A stretch of DNA of 64,000 bases from Phocoena phocoena (lineage: Eukaryota; Chordata; Mammalia; Artiodactyla; Phocoenidae), in contig NC_089235.1 of the NCBI RefSeq assembly GCF_963924675.1, positions 59,578,220 to 59,642,219 of the forward strand, given 5' to 3'. Below the pieces are notes generated by a model. It was not told where the DNA came from and ran no database searches. It saw only the letters and a program-made list of their open reading frames with translations. This document shows, one piece after another, positions 1 through 10,760 of the stretch. The translations under genes and the position numbers were made by a program. How positions within the stretch are numbered: the stretch's first letter is position 1; each line of letters opens with the position of its first letter.

Positions 1-480
1 TTCTAAGGGATGTGGGGATGCACTTCCAATGGCTACACTCCTTCACTTTCCAGAGTGTTTAAACAAGCTAGAGCAACAGTGTGACATTTTAAAGAAATAC
101 GAGGTGGAAGGGACCAAACTACTGACAGCTGGAGGGGAAAATGAGAAAATAATTATAACCTAAATTATGCAGCAGGAAAGCAGTAACTGGATAAGTCGAA
201 GAAAGTAAAATGTTCACCTCAGTAGTGGATAGAGAGGACCAAAGAAGAGAAAATGACAAAAACAGTTTAGCGAGGAAAATATGGCATTTAGGTTTTTCAG
301 AGGATGATTTCTCACAGCTTTAATTATGGGGGGACTAACCATGTTATCAGGGAATGGGCTTTCACCCTATGGTACCTGGTTAGCATCTACCACTGAAGAG
401 GTGCCAAATTAATTATGACAATTAGGAGCTTTGCATAGGTTGTTAGGCTTTACATCCCTTTACAGGTGGCCTGGATGAAT
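1..480. other. Stretch with no recognised feature
   Basis: AT-rich single-copy-looking sequence. I see no open frame longer than about 40 codons, no splice-flanked exon and no repeat family I can name. Confidence 0.5.
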
Positions 481-1100
481 CCACGTCTTGTTTGGCTTGC
501 CAAACTACTTCTGCTGTAACAGGTGATTCTGGAGCGCCCAGCCGGGGGGCGGATCACACTCTGATGTGGGTAAACCCGTGATGGCTGAGCCTACACCAGT
601 GGGATGGGATGCACAAGAATCCCATCTCCCCTGGTCCCTTCCCAGGCAGGGTACGGGGCCCCACTCCAGCCATCAATCCTGTTTATTTACCACTGTCATC
701 ACTGCCGGAGTCCCTCCCGGCCGTGAGTCTGGCACAAGGCCCTCCGGTGCCAGCTGCTTCCTCTCTTTCATTTTTGCTGCTGCCATCACTGCTGCTGCCT
801 CTCCTGCCTCTTTGGCTGTATTATTAATGAGGGTTATGGAAGGATTAGAAGTATGGGGAGGTTTCAGGTTGAACCTCTGCCACTACTCTGCCTACCTCTG
901 GGTCTGGCAGCCTCTTGTTTCACCAGGACCAAGGGGGCCGTGCACCATCAGCGCTTCTGGGTCCTGCCTCCAATAAATGCTGGGGCTTACGAGGCTCCAC
1001 TTCTTCCTTAGGAACCCCAGTGCCGCCATCCTTCTCTTCTGGGACCAGTGAAGGGGGGGACCCTTGGAATGTAATGATAAACCAGCAATGACATGAGCCA
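480..1100. other. GC-rich block of unknown origin
   Basis: This block is clearly richer in G+C and CpG than its flanks. It carries an open frame of 136 codons (566-976, plus), an overlapping 72-codon frame and an AATAAA at about 973. The translation is low-complexity (Ala, Ser, Pro, Leu rich) and matches no protein I recognise. A polyadenylation signal near the end of a GC-rich block would fit an old LTR or retroposed 3' end, but I could not find terminal TG...CA ends or a target duplication, so the class stays open. Confidence 0.3.
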
Positions 1101-1209
1101 CCTCTCCTGTGCCCCGTGTTGGGCCAAGAATGCCACGTGTGTTAGCTTATTTAATCCCATGGTGATTCGTATGCACGTAGAACATGGTTTTGAGGTCACC
1201 TGGCCTTCG

Positions 1210-1325
1210 TATTTAGTCCTGGCCTGGCCACTTGCCAGCTTTATAACCTAAAGCATATTGCTTCAATCTCTTTAGGTGTATCTAAAGAAGCTAGTCAAAA
1301 TGGTACCCGTCTTATTGAAATCTTG
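1210..1325 (+). mobile_element. MIR SINE fragment
   Basis: Matches the MIR core in order: a 'gccacttgccagcttta' stretch, then the 'cttcaatctctttaggtgtatctaaa' pyrimidine/AAAATGG part, ending near 'cttattgaaatcttgaggag'. Old and diverged. Confidence 0.65.
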
Positions 1326-1593
1326 AGGAGCCCAAGCTGAAGAACCACGAAGCAGGTTTGGGAGACGGAGTTCGTGGTGAAGGCTCTTCTACTTTCTGTG
1401 TGTTTCTTTTACATCTTCAGTTCTATGTGATCTCACTACCCTTTTGGACTCAGACCTTTCCTGTGCCTGCTTCTTTCTTCATCACGTCTTTATGTCTCTC
1501 TAACGTTCTGCCACCTGCTCTCTGTTGTGATGTTGACTCTTCAGCTGGTTGATAAATTGATTTACTCAACTTGAGAGGAGGCACCAGGGAGAT

Positions 1594-1765
1594 ATGAAAT
1601 GGCCAATAACTGCTACTTACCAACCGCTGAATCTGCCTGGCACACAGTGCCACGTGCGTTTAAAACTCGATCATCCCAGCAACACTGTGAGGTTGGAACT
1701 ATTGCTTTTTCCATTTTATCAAGGAGGAAATGATCATCAGAGGGGCCATGCAAGTGGAGCTGTCA
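1594..1765 (-). mobile_element. MIR SINE fragment
   Basis: Reverse-oriented MIR: 'cctggcacacagtgcc', then 'tcatcccagcaacactgtgaggt', then 'ccattttatcaaggaggaaa', in the order expected for the complementary strand. Confidence 0.65.
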
Positions 1766-1979
1766 AGATTCTTGTCCAGAGCTGAGAGTAGTCGGGCTTT
1801 TGAGACGCTCCCAAGGTAATCAGGGAGACCCAGACATAAGTGAATAAATTTGATATTATAACAGAAGGTGTTAACAGAAGCCTGTATGAAGCACTAGGGA
1901 TGCTTTCTAAAAGGGTCAGACAAAGAAGGCTTCCTTGGGGACCTGACCCCGGAAAAAAGCCCTCGTTTTGTGCCTCACA

Positions 1980-2065
1980 TTCTACATAGACAAGTTGGGT
2001 GATCTGGAACACATTACTCCACTCTATTTGGGCCTCATTTCACTCATTTGAAAATGAGAGAGAGA
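1980..2065 (+). mobile_element. MIR SINE fragment
   Basis: Short piece with the MIR run 'ttgggtgatctgg...cctcatttcactcatttgaaaatgaga'. Confidence 0.5.
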
Positions 2066-2494
2066 GTGGAGCGGCCTCTAAAACATTCCTCTAACTTGGA
2101 AACTCTGTTCTCCTCCAATCCTGCCTGCTTGTAACTGGACTCTCCATCACTCACCTCTGACTTGCCCAAATGTCCTGACACCTGTGATGGCGCAGTGGGC
2201 CGCTGACTGTTTATCACTGGCCCTTGGCCGTGAGTTGTACTCTCCTGGTCCCAGCCCTGGCCCCAACCATGGCCCTGGCTGTTGATGCCGCCTTGATGAT
2301 GATGAAAAACAATTCTTGTCACTCCTGGATGCCTCTCTGCTCTTCTCACCCACACCGTGACTGCAGCCAGGGGAAAATGTCACATTTGCACTTCCCAAGG
2401 AGATAAGCATGGCTCAGACCTTTTACGTGTTAGACTTTTGGAAGCAGCCTGGCCGATTGCCTGCCGAGGCGGTCACTGCAGGCTGAGAGCAGTG

Positions 2495-2710
2495 TAATAT
2501 GTAGTTACTGGTGCAGCCTCCGGAGTCTGGCCATGGAGTTGGAATCCTGGCTCCTTCACTGCCTCACTGTGTTATTATCGCTTAAGTTCAGTTTGCTTCT
2601 GTGTAAAGTAATATTATAATAATCACACCTACCCACCCCAGGGACTTGCTGTGAGGATCTAATGGATTAATGTATGTTAAGTGTTTGGAATGCTCTCAAG
2701 TAGTGTTTAA
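2495..2710 (+). mobile_element. MIR SINE
   Basis: Longer MIR copy: 'ggagttggaatcctggctcc' (tRNA-related part), the core, 'tcagtttgcttctgtgtaaa', 'gggacttgctgtgagga' and 'ttaatgtatgttaagtg' appear in family order. Confidence 0.75.
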
Positions 2711-2719
2711 TATTCCGAC

Positions 2720-3228
2720 AGCCCATCTAACAAACATTTTGTTCATCTTGTCTATGGGAAGCACCCGATTCCAGGAGACATTGAGAACGACAGCTTCACT
2801 TTTCTCAGCCCTTCTGGGAGCTCAGAATGGCCATAGAATCCAGTTTTGTCCACTAAGACATAAGAGAAGTTTGCTGGGGTTTTTCTGAGAAACATTTTCT
2901 TTTCCTACAAAAGGAGAAAGAGGAGGTAAGCTCTCTTCTTTCTTGCTTAGGAACACTGTCACATGAGGTTGTAAAGCTTGCACCTGCTGCAGACACCCTG
3001 TGACCAAGGTAGGAGATACACGGACACTTTGAGGAATGGAAGACAGAGAGATGAAGAGAAGTAATGTCGCTGATGGCAACACTGAGCTCCTGAGCCAACC
3101 CTGAGACTGCCTACCTATGGCTAGTCTTGTTCTCTAAGGAACAACAGTAATAAAACTCAATCGTTTAAGCCACTTTTATTTAAGTATTTAGTTCCATGCA
3201 CCCAACGAAGCATCACTAACTGACACAC
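2720..3228 (+). mobile_element. MLT1-like MaLR LTR
   Basis: Resembles an old MLT1-type solo LTR of the ERVL-MaLR group. Recognisable parts are 'gagaagtttgctgggg', a 3' stretch 'gagactgcctacctatgg', an ATAAA signal at about 3152, the 'gtttaagccactttta' tail and an end near 'actaactgacaca'. The first 100 bp are uncertain. No internal retroviral sequence is present. Confidence 0.55.
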
Positions 3229-3461
3229 TTGAACCCCGACAACCTCCTGGGATGAAGGTTCAGGATGATGTATTGCCTGATTGCAACTGTGGATATTAGA
3301 AACTATAGGCAAAGGACTCCAGAAAGTTCATTTTGTCACTTAGGAGCCATCTAATGCAACAGGAGACCAATCAAAGCATATTGGAGGGAAATGTATCTGA
3401 GAGAAAGCCCCTGTTGAACCCTGTGGAGACTCTGGAATTCCACAGTAAAGGTTCTGCCTAT
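3228..3461. other. Short unassigned stretch
   Basis: No recognised repeat or coding potential before the SINE target duplication. Confidence 0.4.
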
Positions 3462-3475
3462 TAAAAACATTTCCA

Positions 3476-3692
3476 GGGCTTCCCTGGTGGTGCAGTGGTT
3501 GAGAGTCCGCCTGCCGATGCAGGGGACACGGGTTCATGCCCCGGTCCGGGAAGATCCCACATGCCGCTGAGCGGCTGGGCCCTAGAGCCATGGCTGCTGA
3601 GCCTGCGCGTCCGGAGCCTGTGCTCCGCAACGGGAGAGGCCGCAACAGTGAGAGACTCGCATACCGCAAAAAAAAAAAAACCCAACAAAACG
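3476..3692 (+). mobile_element. CHR-type tRNA-derived SINE (cetacean)
   Basis: Begins GGGCTTCCCTGG, contains the box B-like 'gggttcatgcccc', ends 'cgcataccgc' plus a mixed A tail. It is flanked by a perfect 14-bp target duplication, TAAAAACATTTCCA, at 3462-3475 and 3693-3706. Such elements are moved in trans by L1 proteins. Low divergence suggests a fairly young insertion. Confidence 0.95.
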
Positions 3693-3718
3693 TAAAAACA
3701 TTTCCACGTGCTCACACT

Positions 3719-4110
3719 TGTTAAGAGAAAGACAACACGTCCAAAATGGAGTCACTTACGCTAAGCCCCACGCCACCAAACAGATTTAACTTGATTACAG
3801 TTTTGGCTCTCCCAGAAATGGAATTTTAAACCAGTCAACCAGTAATCACGTGATCAGCACTCGTCAGGTAATCTGCCTGATAGACCCCTGCCATCCCCTA
3901 AAAGAAAGTGACCTTGCAATAACCAACCCACTTTTTTTTGGCCTAGTATAGCTTCCTTGTGCCTACTTCCTTCTGGCTTTAAAAGTCTTTCATTTTGTAC
4001 ACCACCTCAGAACCCTTTTCTATCTGCAAGATTGGATGCTGCCTGCTTTGAATCGATTTTTGCTCAAATAAACTTAAAATTTTTAATATACCTTGGTTTA
4101 TCTTTTAACA
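3719..4110 (+). mobile_element. Solo LTR of an endogenous retrovirus (4-bp target duplication)
   Basis: The 392-bp unit starts TGTTAAGA and ends TTTTAACA, a TG...CA pair with short inverted ends. It is flanked by the 4-bp direct repeat CACT (3715-3718 and 4111-4114). Inside are a TTTAAAAG promoter-like box (about 3977) and an AATAAA signal (about 4066), in the order expected for U3-R-U5 in plus orientation. A 4-bp duplication is usual for class I (ERV1) elements; the family name is not assigned. No gag, pol or env remains beside it, so it is probably the product of LTR-LTR recombination. Confidence 0.75.
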
Positions 4111-4114
4111 CACT

Positions 4115-4520
4115 CCATCAAGGATATCCAAATGCCTATGGAACCTACTACGTATCTGATTCTGTCACAGAAGCCATTTTATTTTTCAGCAACTGAAAGA
4201 AATTGGGATGAAATAATTTCCTAAAGTGTTTCAGGAGTGAACTGGCAGTAAAATACAATGAAGTGTTCATCAGCTTTAAAATTTTTGTATCAGGGAAGTT
4301 TAGGGAACTGTCAAAAAAACAGCCTAAAATCAAGTCTGTACAAAAAATGCTTCTGAATTGGTATGAAGGATGCTTGTCTCTCTAAACTTCTATAGGATTC
4401 AGTTAGGAATTGTCAAGCAAAGAAATTTCTCAAGATTTCTAGGTGAGACTGTCAGGTTACTGAGAGCACGACCAATGTCCTCTCAGTCTACTATGACTTG
4501 ATGGTTTACTGTTTACCCCC
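4115..4520. other. Stretch with no recognised feature
   Basis: AT-rich, no recognised repeat, no coding signal. Confidence 0.5.
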
Positions 4521-4534
4521 AACCCTACAGCTCA

Positions 4535-4628
4535 CCCAGTGCTTTACAGTTTATAATGTACCAGGTGCTGTCATAGCCAATAGCTCATTAAACCCACAAT
4601 AACCCTCTGGGGTGGGTGATGCTTGTGG
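4535..4628 (-). mobile_element. MIR SINE fragment
   Basis: Reverse MIR piece: 'cagtgctttacagtttataatg' then 'ataaccctctggggtgggtgatgct'. Confidence 0.6.
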
Positions 4629-4744
4629 CTGTTGAAATTTGAGGGGCAGCAAGAAATCTTGCCTGCCTGACTTTGGGAATATCACCCTCATCCTGCTTCC
4701 CCAAACATCACTCTCGCTAAGTGGCTGGTGTTTCCTCCAGGAGG

Positions 4745-4890
4745 AAGTGCAGTTTGGGAAGTCAGAAGACCCAGCTGTGGGTGTCAGCTCTGAGCTGAAC
4801 TTGCTGTGTGATATCTGGTGAGTCTCTGGGCTTCAATTTTCTCATTTATAAAGTGAGGGACTGAACTCAAAATGATCTTTAAGACTCTTT
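4745..4890 (+). mobile_element. MIR SINE fragment
   Basis: Contains 'gaacttgctgtgtgatatctgg', 'cttcaattttctcatttataaa' and 'gtgagggactgaactc', the typical MIR core order. Confidence 0.7.
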
Positions 4891-5009
4891 GGGTTAAGCA
4901 TTATTGTCTCCAACTAATGCTTTTGGAATCACCCTTTGAAACAATGCTGTCATCACTTCTTTAGTATGAATTATTTTAGGTTGTGATATGAAAACACTGA
5001 CCTTTAGAG

Positions 5010-5244
5010 CAGTGGTCCCCAACATTTTTGGCACCAGGGACTGATTTCTTGGAAGACAATTTTTCCACGGATGGGGGTGGGGGTGGGGTGATGGTTCAGG
5101 CAGTAATGCCAGCAATGCGGAGCGGTGGGGAGCAGCAGATGAAGCTTCGCTTGCTCCCCTGTCACTCACCTCCTGCTGTGAGGCCCAGTTCCTAACAGGC
5201 CGTGGACCCGTACCGGTCTGCGGCCTGGAGGTTGGGGACCCCTG
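5010..5244 (+). mobile_element. MER1-like hAT-Charlie DNA transposon remnant
   Basis: Non-autonomous element with terminal inverted repeats CAGTGGTCCCCAAC at the left and GTTGGGGACCCCTG at the right. It is flanked by 8-bp duplications CTTTAGAG (5002-5009) and CTTTAGAC (5245-5252), the size typical of hAT elements. The interior is deleted relative to the longer family members I remember. It includes a G-rich run at 5073-5092. No transposase frame. Confidence 0.85.
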
Positions 5245-5379
5245 CTTTAGACTCTCTAGAGTGAATAATTAAACAACGGAAGGGAATAGAAAAAGAAAAA
5301 AAATACTAAATGTAAATACTTTGTACCTTATAATTTTGCCTTAAGTTCAATTAGCAGCGTGAATCTAACAGTCCAAACA

Positions 5380-5420
5380 TTCTTTGTTTCTCTCTTTCTC
5401 CCTCTCTCTGCCCCCTCTCC
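5380..5420. repeat. CT-rich low-complexity tract
   Basis: Imperfect (CT)n/(CCCTCT)n tract visible directly. Confidence 0.7.
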
Positions 5421-5449
5421 CCACACTTCCTTCCCTTTTTTATTCAGCT

Positions 5450-5685
5450 TTATTGTCGTGCCTCCTGGGTGTCAGGCACTATTCTAGGCATGTGTTGAGC
5501 ATCAACTTTGAAATGAACATCTTGCGATGAACATGAAAGATGGGGTTCTAGCTCTCATGGTGTTTATGCCCTGGATGGGAGGAGGGGCAGATAAGTCAAT
5601 AAGATACTCTAGTATAATGTGATCAATGCTGTAGTGGGGGGAAATTCAGAGTGCTAAGGGGGCAAACGGGAGGCACACAAATGAC
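5450..5685 (-). mobile_element. L2 LINE 3' fragment
   Basis: Complementary-strand L2: 'ggtgtcaggcactattctaggca', then 'ctctcatggtgtttatgccctgg', then 'gataagtcaataaga', in L2 order. It is cut at its right end by the L1 sequence that begins at about 5690. Confidence 0.7.
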
Positions 5686-5689
5686 AAAA

Positions 5690-7297
5690 TCAACATCCAT
5701 TCATGATAAAAACTCTCATCAAAGTGGGTATAGAGGGAACATATCTCAACATAATAAAGTCCATTTATGACAAACCCACAGCTTACATCATACTCAATGG
5801 TGAAAAGCTGAAAGATTTTCCTCTAAAATCAGGAAAAAGACAAGAATGCCCACTCTCGCCACTTCTATTTAACATAGTATTGGAAGTCCTAGACACAGCA
5901 ATCAGATAAGAAAAAGAAATGAAAGCCATCCAAGTTGGAAGGGAACAAGTAAAACTGTCACTATTTGCAGTTGATGTGATACTATATCAAGAAACCCCCC
6001 TAAACTCTCCACCAAAAAACTGTCAAAACTAATATATGAATTCAGTAAAGTTGCAGGATACAGGATTAATGTGCAGAAATCTGTTGCTTTTCTATGCACT
6101 AATAATGAACTATCATAAAGAGAAGCAAGTAATAAATCCCATTTAATATCACATCAAAAAGAATAAAATATCTAGGAATAAAATTAACCAAGGAGGTGAA
6201 AGACCCATACTCTGAAAACAATAAAACACTGATGAAGGAAACTGAAGATGATACAAAGAAATGGAAAGATATCTCATGTTCATGGATTGGAAGAATTAAT
6301 ACTGTTAAAATGTCCATACTACCCAAAGCAATCTACACATTAAATGCAATCCTTATCAAAATACCTATGACATTTTTCACATAAATAGAACAAACAACCC
6401 TAAAATTTATATGGAACCACAAAAGACCCTGTATAGCCAAAGCAATCTTGAGAAAGAAAACAAAGCTGGAGGTATCATGCCCCCTGACTTCAGACTATAC
6501 CACAAAGTTATAGTAATCAAATCAGTATGGCACTGGCAAAAAACAGACACATAGATCAATGGAACAGAAATCAACTCACACACTTATGGTCAATTAACCT
6601 ATGACAAAGGAGGCAAGAATACACAATGGAGAAAAGATATTCTTCTTTATAAGTGGTGCTGGGAAAACTGGACAGTTATATGTAAAAGAGTGAAATTTGA
6701 ACATTTTCTCAAACTGAATACAAGAAGAAACTCAAAATGGTTATTAAAGGCCTAAACGTAAGACCAGAAACAATAACACAGGCAGAACACTCTTTGACAT
6801 AAATTGTAGCAGTATTTTTTTGGATCTGTCTCCCAAGGCAAAGGAAACAAAAGCAAAAATAAACAAATGCGGCTTAATTAAACTTAAAACCGTTTGCACT
6901 GCAAAGGACACCATCAACAAAATGAAACGGCAGCCTATTGAATGAGAGAAAATATTTGCAATAATGGGTTAATATTCGAAATATATAATTAGCTATACAA
7001 TTCAATATCAAAAAAATAAACAACTTGATTAAAAAACGGGCAGAAGACCTGAAGAGACAGTTTTCCAAGAAGATACACAGATAGCCAACAGGCACATGAA
7101 AAGATGCTGAACATTGCTAACCATCAGAGAAATGAAAATCAAAACCACAATGATATAACACCTCACAAATGTCAGAATGGCTATCATCGAAAAGACCAGA
7201 AATAGGAACTGTGGGTGAAGATGTGGAGAAAAAGGGACCCTCCTACGCTTTTGGTGGGAATATAAATTGGTGTAGCCACTATGGAAAACAATATGGA
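5690..7297 (+). mobile_element. Old L1 fragment, ORF2 reverse transcriptase to C-terminus (decayed)
   Basis: Plus-strand L1 without 5' end and without 3' UTR. Decayed frames translate to ORF2 pieces: a reverse transcriptase region at 5703-5909 (with the '[22 protein letters not shown]' segment) and further blocks at 6196-6384. The matching sequence continues to 'agccactatggaaaacaata' near the ORF2 C-terminus. Many stops and frameshifts make it non-functional. It ends abruptly at about 7297 against an oppositely oriented L1 piece that covers part of the same region. Confidence 0.85.
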
Positions 7298-7967
7298 GGC
7301 ATACATAATGGCAGTCCCATTTTCCATTCCTACCAGTAATAGAGTAATTCAGTTTCATCATGCCCTCACCAATTTGGGTACTGTCACTATTTTTTATTTT
7401 AGCCATTCTGATAGGTATGTAGTGATATCTCACTGCAGTTCTAATTTGCATTTCCCTTATGGCTAGTGATGTTGAACATCTTCCATGCATTTATTTCCAT
7501 GTGTATGTTCTTCAGAGAAATGTATGTTCATATCTTTTGCCCATTTTCTAATTGGATTATTTGCTTTCTTCTTAAAAAAAAAACCTGTTGAGCTTGGAGG
7601 ACTGTTTATATGTTCCACATACAATCTTTGTCCTATATGTAATTTGCAAATGTTTTCTCCAAGTCTACTGCTAATCTTTTCATCTTCATTGGGTCTTTTA
7701 CAGAGGAAGTTTTTAATCTTGATATAAACCAATTTATCATTTTTTACTTTTGTGAATCTTACTCTTAGTGTCATCTCTAAAAACTCTTCACCCAGACTTG
7801 GACAATACTTTTTAATTTTTCCTTCTTGGTATTAAAATTTAAAAATAAATGTAGGTGATCAAATATGCTTACCTTTTCATTTATGGCTTGTGTGTTCCAC
7901 TGGAAGGCCTCTCTACCCCAAAACTATAAAATTATTTGCATGTATTATTCTAGACACAAGTCTATTC
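7298..7967 (-). mobile_element. Old L1 fragment, antisense ORF2
   Basis: Minus-strand L1 ORF2 sequence: plus-strand text such as 'agccattctgataggtatgtagtgatatctcac' and 'cccattttctaattggatt' is the complement of the ORF2 C-terminal third. It runs further into ORF2 and is interrupted at 7968 by the younger twin-primed L1. No 3' UTR or tail at its 3' side. Confidence 0.75.
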
Positions 7968-8343
7968 TTACTAACTTGTCTTTTTTTTAACATCTTTATT
8001 GGAGTATAATTGCTTTACAATGGTCTGTTAGTTTCTGCTTTATAACAAAGTGAATCAGTTATACATATACATATGTTCCCATATCTCTTCCCTCTTGCGT
8101 CTCCCTCCCTCCCACCCTCCCTATCCCACCCCTCTAGGTGGTCAAAAAGCACCGAGCTGATCTCCCTGTGCTATGCAGCTGCTTCCCACTAGCTATCTAT
8201 TTTACATTTGGTAGTGTATATATGTCCATGCCACTCTCTCACTTTGTCACAGCTTACCCTTCCCCCACACCATATCCTCAAATCCATCTCTAGTAGGTCT
8301 GTGTCTTTATTCCTGTCTTGCCCCTAGGTTCTTCATGACCTTT

Positions 8344-8760
8344 TTAATTTTTTTTCTTAGATTCGATATATATATGTGTTAGCATACGGTATTTGTTTTT
8401 CTCTTTCTGACTTACTTCACTCTGTATGACAGACTCTAGGTCCATCCTCCTTACTACAAATAACTCAATTTTGTTTCTTTTTATGGCTGAGTAATATTCC
8501 ATTGTATATATGTGCCACATCTTCTTTATCCATTCATCTGTCGATGGACACTTAGGTTGCTTCCATGTCCTGGCTATTGTAAATAGTGCTGCAATGAACA
8601 TTGTGGTACATGACTCTTTTTGAATTATGGTTTTCTCAGGGTATATGCCCAGTAGTGGGATTGCTGGGTCATATGGTAGCTCTATTTTTAGTTTTTTAAG
8701 GACCCTCCATACTGTTCTCCATAGTGGCTGTATCGATTTACATCCCCACCAACAGTGCAA
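8344..8760 (-). pseudogene. L1 ORF2 C-terminal segment (decayed)
   Basis: This 138-codon open stretch encodes the C-terminal end of L1 ORF2p, including the cysteine-poor tail typical of mammalian L1 ('[19 protein letters not shown]' and '[20 protein letters not shown]'). It belongs to the 3' part of the twin-primed insertion. The N-terminal domains are absent from this strand because the rest of the element is inverted at 9025-10309. It cannot make a working protein. Confidence 0.85.
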
Positions 8761-9268
8761 GAGGGTTCCCTTTTCTCCACACCCTCTCCAGCATTACTGT
8801 TTGTAGAGTTTTTGATGATGGCCATTCTGACCGGTGTGAGATGATATCTCATTGTAGTTTTGATTTGCATTTTCTAATGATTAATGATGTTGAGCATTCT
8901 TTCATGTGTCTGTTGGCAATCTGTATATCTTCTTTGGAGAAATGTCTATTTAGGTCTTCTGCCCATTTTTGGATTGGGTTGTTTGTTTTTTTGATATTGA
9001 GCTATGTGAGCTGCTTGTAAATTTGGCATAGAGGGAACTTTCCTCAACATAATAAAGGTCATATATGACAAACCCATAGCCAACATCATCCTCAATGGTG
9101 AAAAACTGAATCCATTTCCACTAAGATGAGAAAAAAGACAAGACTGCCCACTCTCACCACCATTATCAAACATAGTTTTGGAAGTCTTACCACAGCAATC
9201 AGAGAAGAAAAAGAAATAAAAGGAATCCAAATAGGAAAAGAAGAAGTAAAGCTGTCACTGTAGATGAC

Positions 9269-10090
9269 ATGATACTATACATAGAGAATCCTAAAGATGC
9301 TACCAGAAAACTACTAGAACTAATCAATGAATTTGGTAAAGTAGCAGGATACAAAATTAATGCACAGAAATCTCTAGCATTCCTATACACTAATGATGAA
9401 AAATCTGAAAGTGAAATTAAGAAAATACTCCCATTTACCACTGCAACAAAAAGAATAAAATATCTAGCAATAAACCTACCTAAGAAGACAAAAGACCTGT
9501 ATACAGAAAATTATAAGACACTGAAGAAAGAAATTAAAGATGATACAAATAGATGGAGATATATACCATGTTCTTGGATTGGAAGAATCAACATTATGAA
9601 AATGACTCTACTACCCAAAGCAATCTACAGATTCAATGCAATCCCTATCAAACTACCAATGGCATTTTTCACAGAACTAGAACAAAAAATTTCACAATTT
9701 GTATGGAAATGCAAAAGACCCCGAATAGCAAAAGCAATCTTGAGAAAGAAAAATGGAGCTGGAGGAATCAGGCTCCCTGACTTCAGACTATACTACAAAG
9801 CTACAGTAATCAAGAAAGTATGGTACTGGCACAAAAACAGAAATATAGATCAATGGAACAGGATAGAAAGCCCAGAGATAAACCCACGCACATATGGTCA
9901 CCTTATATTTGATAAAGGAGGCAAGAATATACAGTGCAGAAAAGACAGCCTCTTCAATAAGTGGTGCTGGGAAAACTGGACAGCTACATGTAAAACAATG
10001 AAATTAGAACACTCCCTAACACCATACACAAAAATAAACTCAAAATGGATTAAAGACCTAAATGTAAGGCCAGACACTATCAAACTCTAA
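9269..10090 (+). pseudogene. L1 ORF2 reverse transcriptase/thumb segment (inverted part)
   Basis: A 273-codon open stretch, the longest in the window. It corresponds to ORF2p from just after the catalytic core of the reverse transcriptase through the thumb and toward the C-terminal region ('[19 protein letters not shown]', '[18 protein letters not shown]'). The YADD-containing part upstream has frame breaks around 9240-9270. Length of the family protein is about 1,270 residues, so this is roughly a fifth. It is the inverted portion of the insertion and has no promoter or initiation context of its own. Confidence 0.85.
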
Positions 10091-10398
10091 GAGGAAAACA
10101 TAGGCAGAACACTATGACATAAATCACAGCAAGATCCTTTTTGACCCACCTCATAGAGAAATGGAAATAAAAACAAACAAGTGGGACCTAATGAAACTTC
10201 AAAGCTTTTGCACAGCAAAGGAAACCATAAACAAGATGAAAAGACAACCCTCAGACTGGGAGAAAATATTTGCAAATGAAGCAACTGACAAAGGATTAAT
10301 CTCAAAAATTTACTAACTTGTTTTTAAATTACAGAAATAACATATACATTTAAAAGTTCAAAATGTAGAAATGTAAACTTTGAAGAAAAAGTTGCCTT

Positions 10399-10589
10399 GG
10401 GCTTCCCTGGTGGCGCAGTGGTTGTGAGTCCGCCTGCCGATGCAGGGGACGCGGGTTCGTGCCCCGGTCTGGGAGGATCCCACATGCCGCGGAGCGGCTG
10501 GGCCCGTGAGCCATGGCCGCTGAGCCTGCGCGTCCGGAGCCTGTCCTCCGCAACGGGAGAGGCCACAACAGTGAGAGGCCCGCGTAACG

Positions 10590-10625
<36 letters not shown>
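10399..10625 (+). mobile_element. CHR-type SINE (cetacean), long poly(A) tail
   Basis: Complete copy ending in about 38 A. Perfect 13-bp target duplication AAAAAGTTGCCTT at 10386-10398 and 10626-10638 (the right copy shares A's with the tail). The long uninterrupted tail suggests a young insertion. Confidence 0.95.
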
Positions 10626-10633
<8 letters not shown>

Positions 10634-10713
10634 GCCTTTACTTCTGCCTGTTTTATTTCCTGAGGTAGACACTGTCAATTATTTCTTGTGTATCTTTCTA
10701 GAATTTCTCTAAG

Positions 10714-10760
10714 CACACACAATCACACACACACACACACACACACACTTACACACACAA
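10714..10760. repeat. (CA)n microsatellite
   Basis: Nearly pure CA dinucleotide tract with one T interruption. Confidence 0.95.

Larger units (their letters stand above)
7968..10321 (-). mobile_element. L1 insertion with twin-priming (5') inversion, including its target duplications
   Basis: One insertion bounded by a perfect 12-bp duplication TTACTAACTTGT at 7968-7979 and 10310-10321. The 3' part is minus-oriented (7980 to about 9024): poly(A) tail seen as T8 at 7981-7988, whole 3' UTR, ORF2 C-terminus. The 5' part is inverted (about 9025-10309, plus): ORF2 reverse transcriptase to just before the point where the 3' part begins. The two parts join the ORF2 map almost end to end, overlapping by about 7 bases ('aaattta'). 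This arrangement is the known signature of twin priming during target-primed reverse transcription. Confidence 0.9.

Noticed and set aside
566..976. 136-codon plus-strand frame
   Set aside because: Low-complexity translation with an overlapping frame in the same GC-rich block; GC richness alone reduces stop codons.
5073..5092. G-rich run as a regulatory G-quadruplex
   Set aside because: It is an internal part of the MER1-like transposon and has no independent support.
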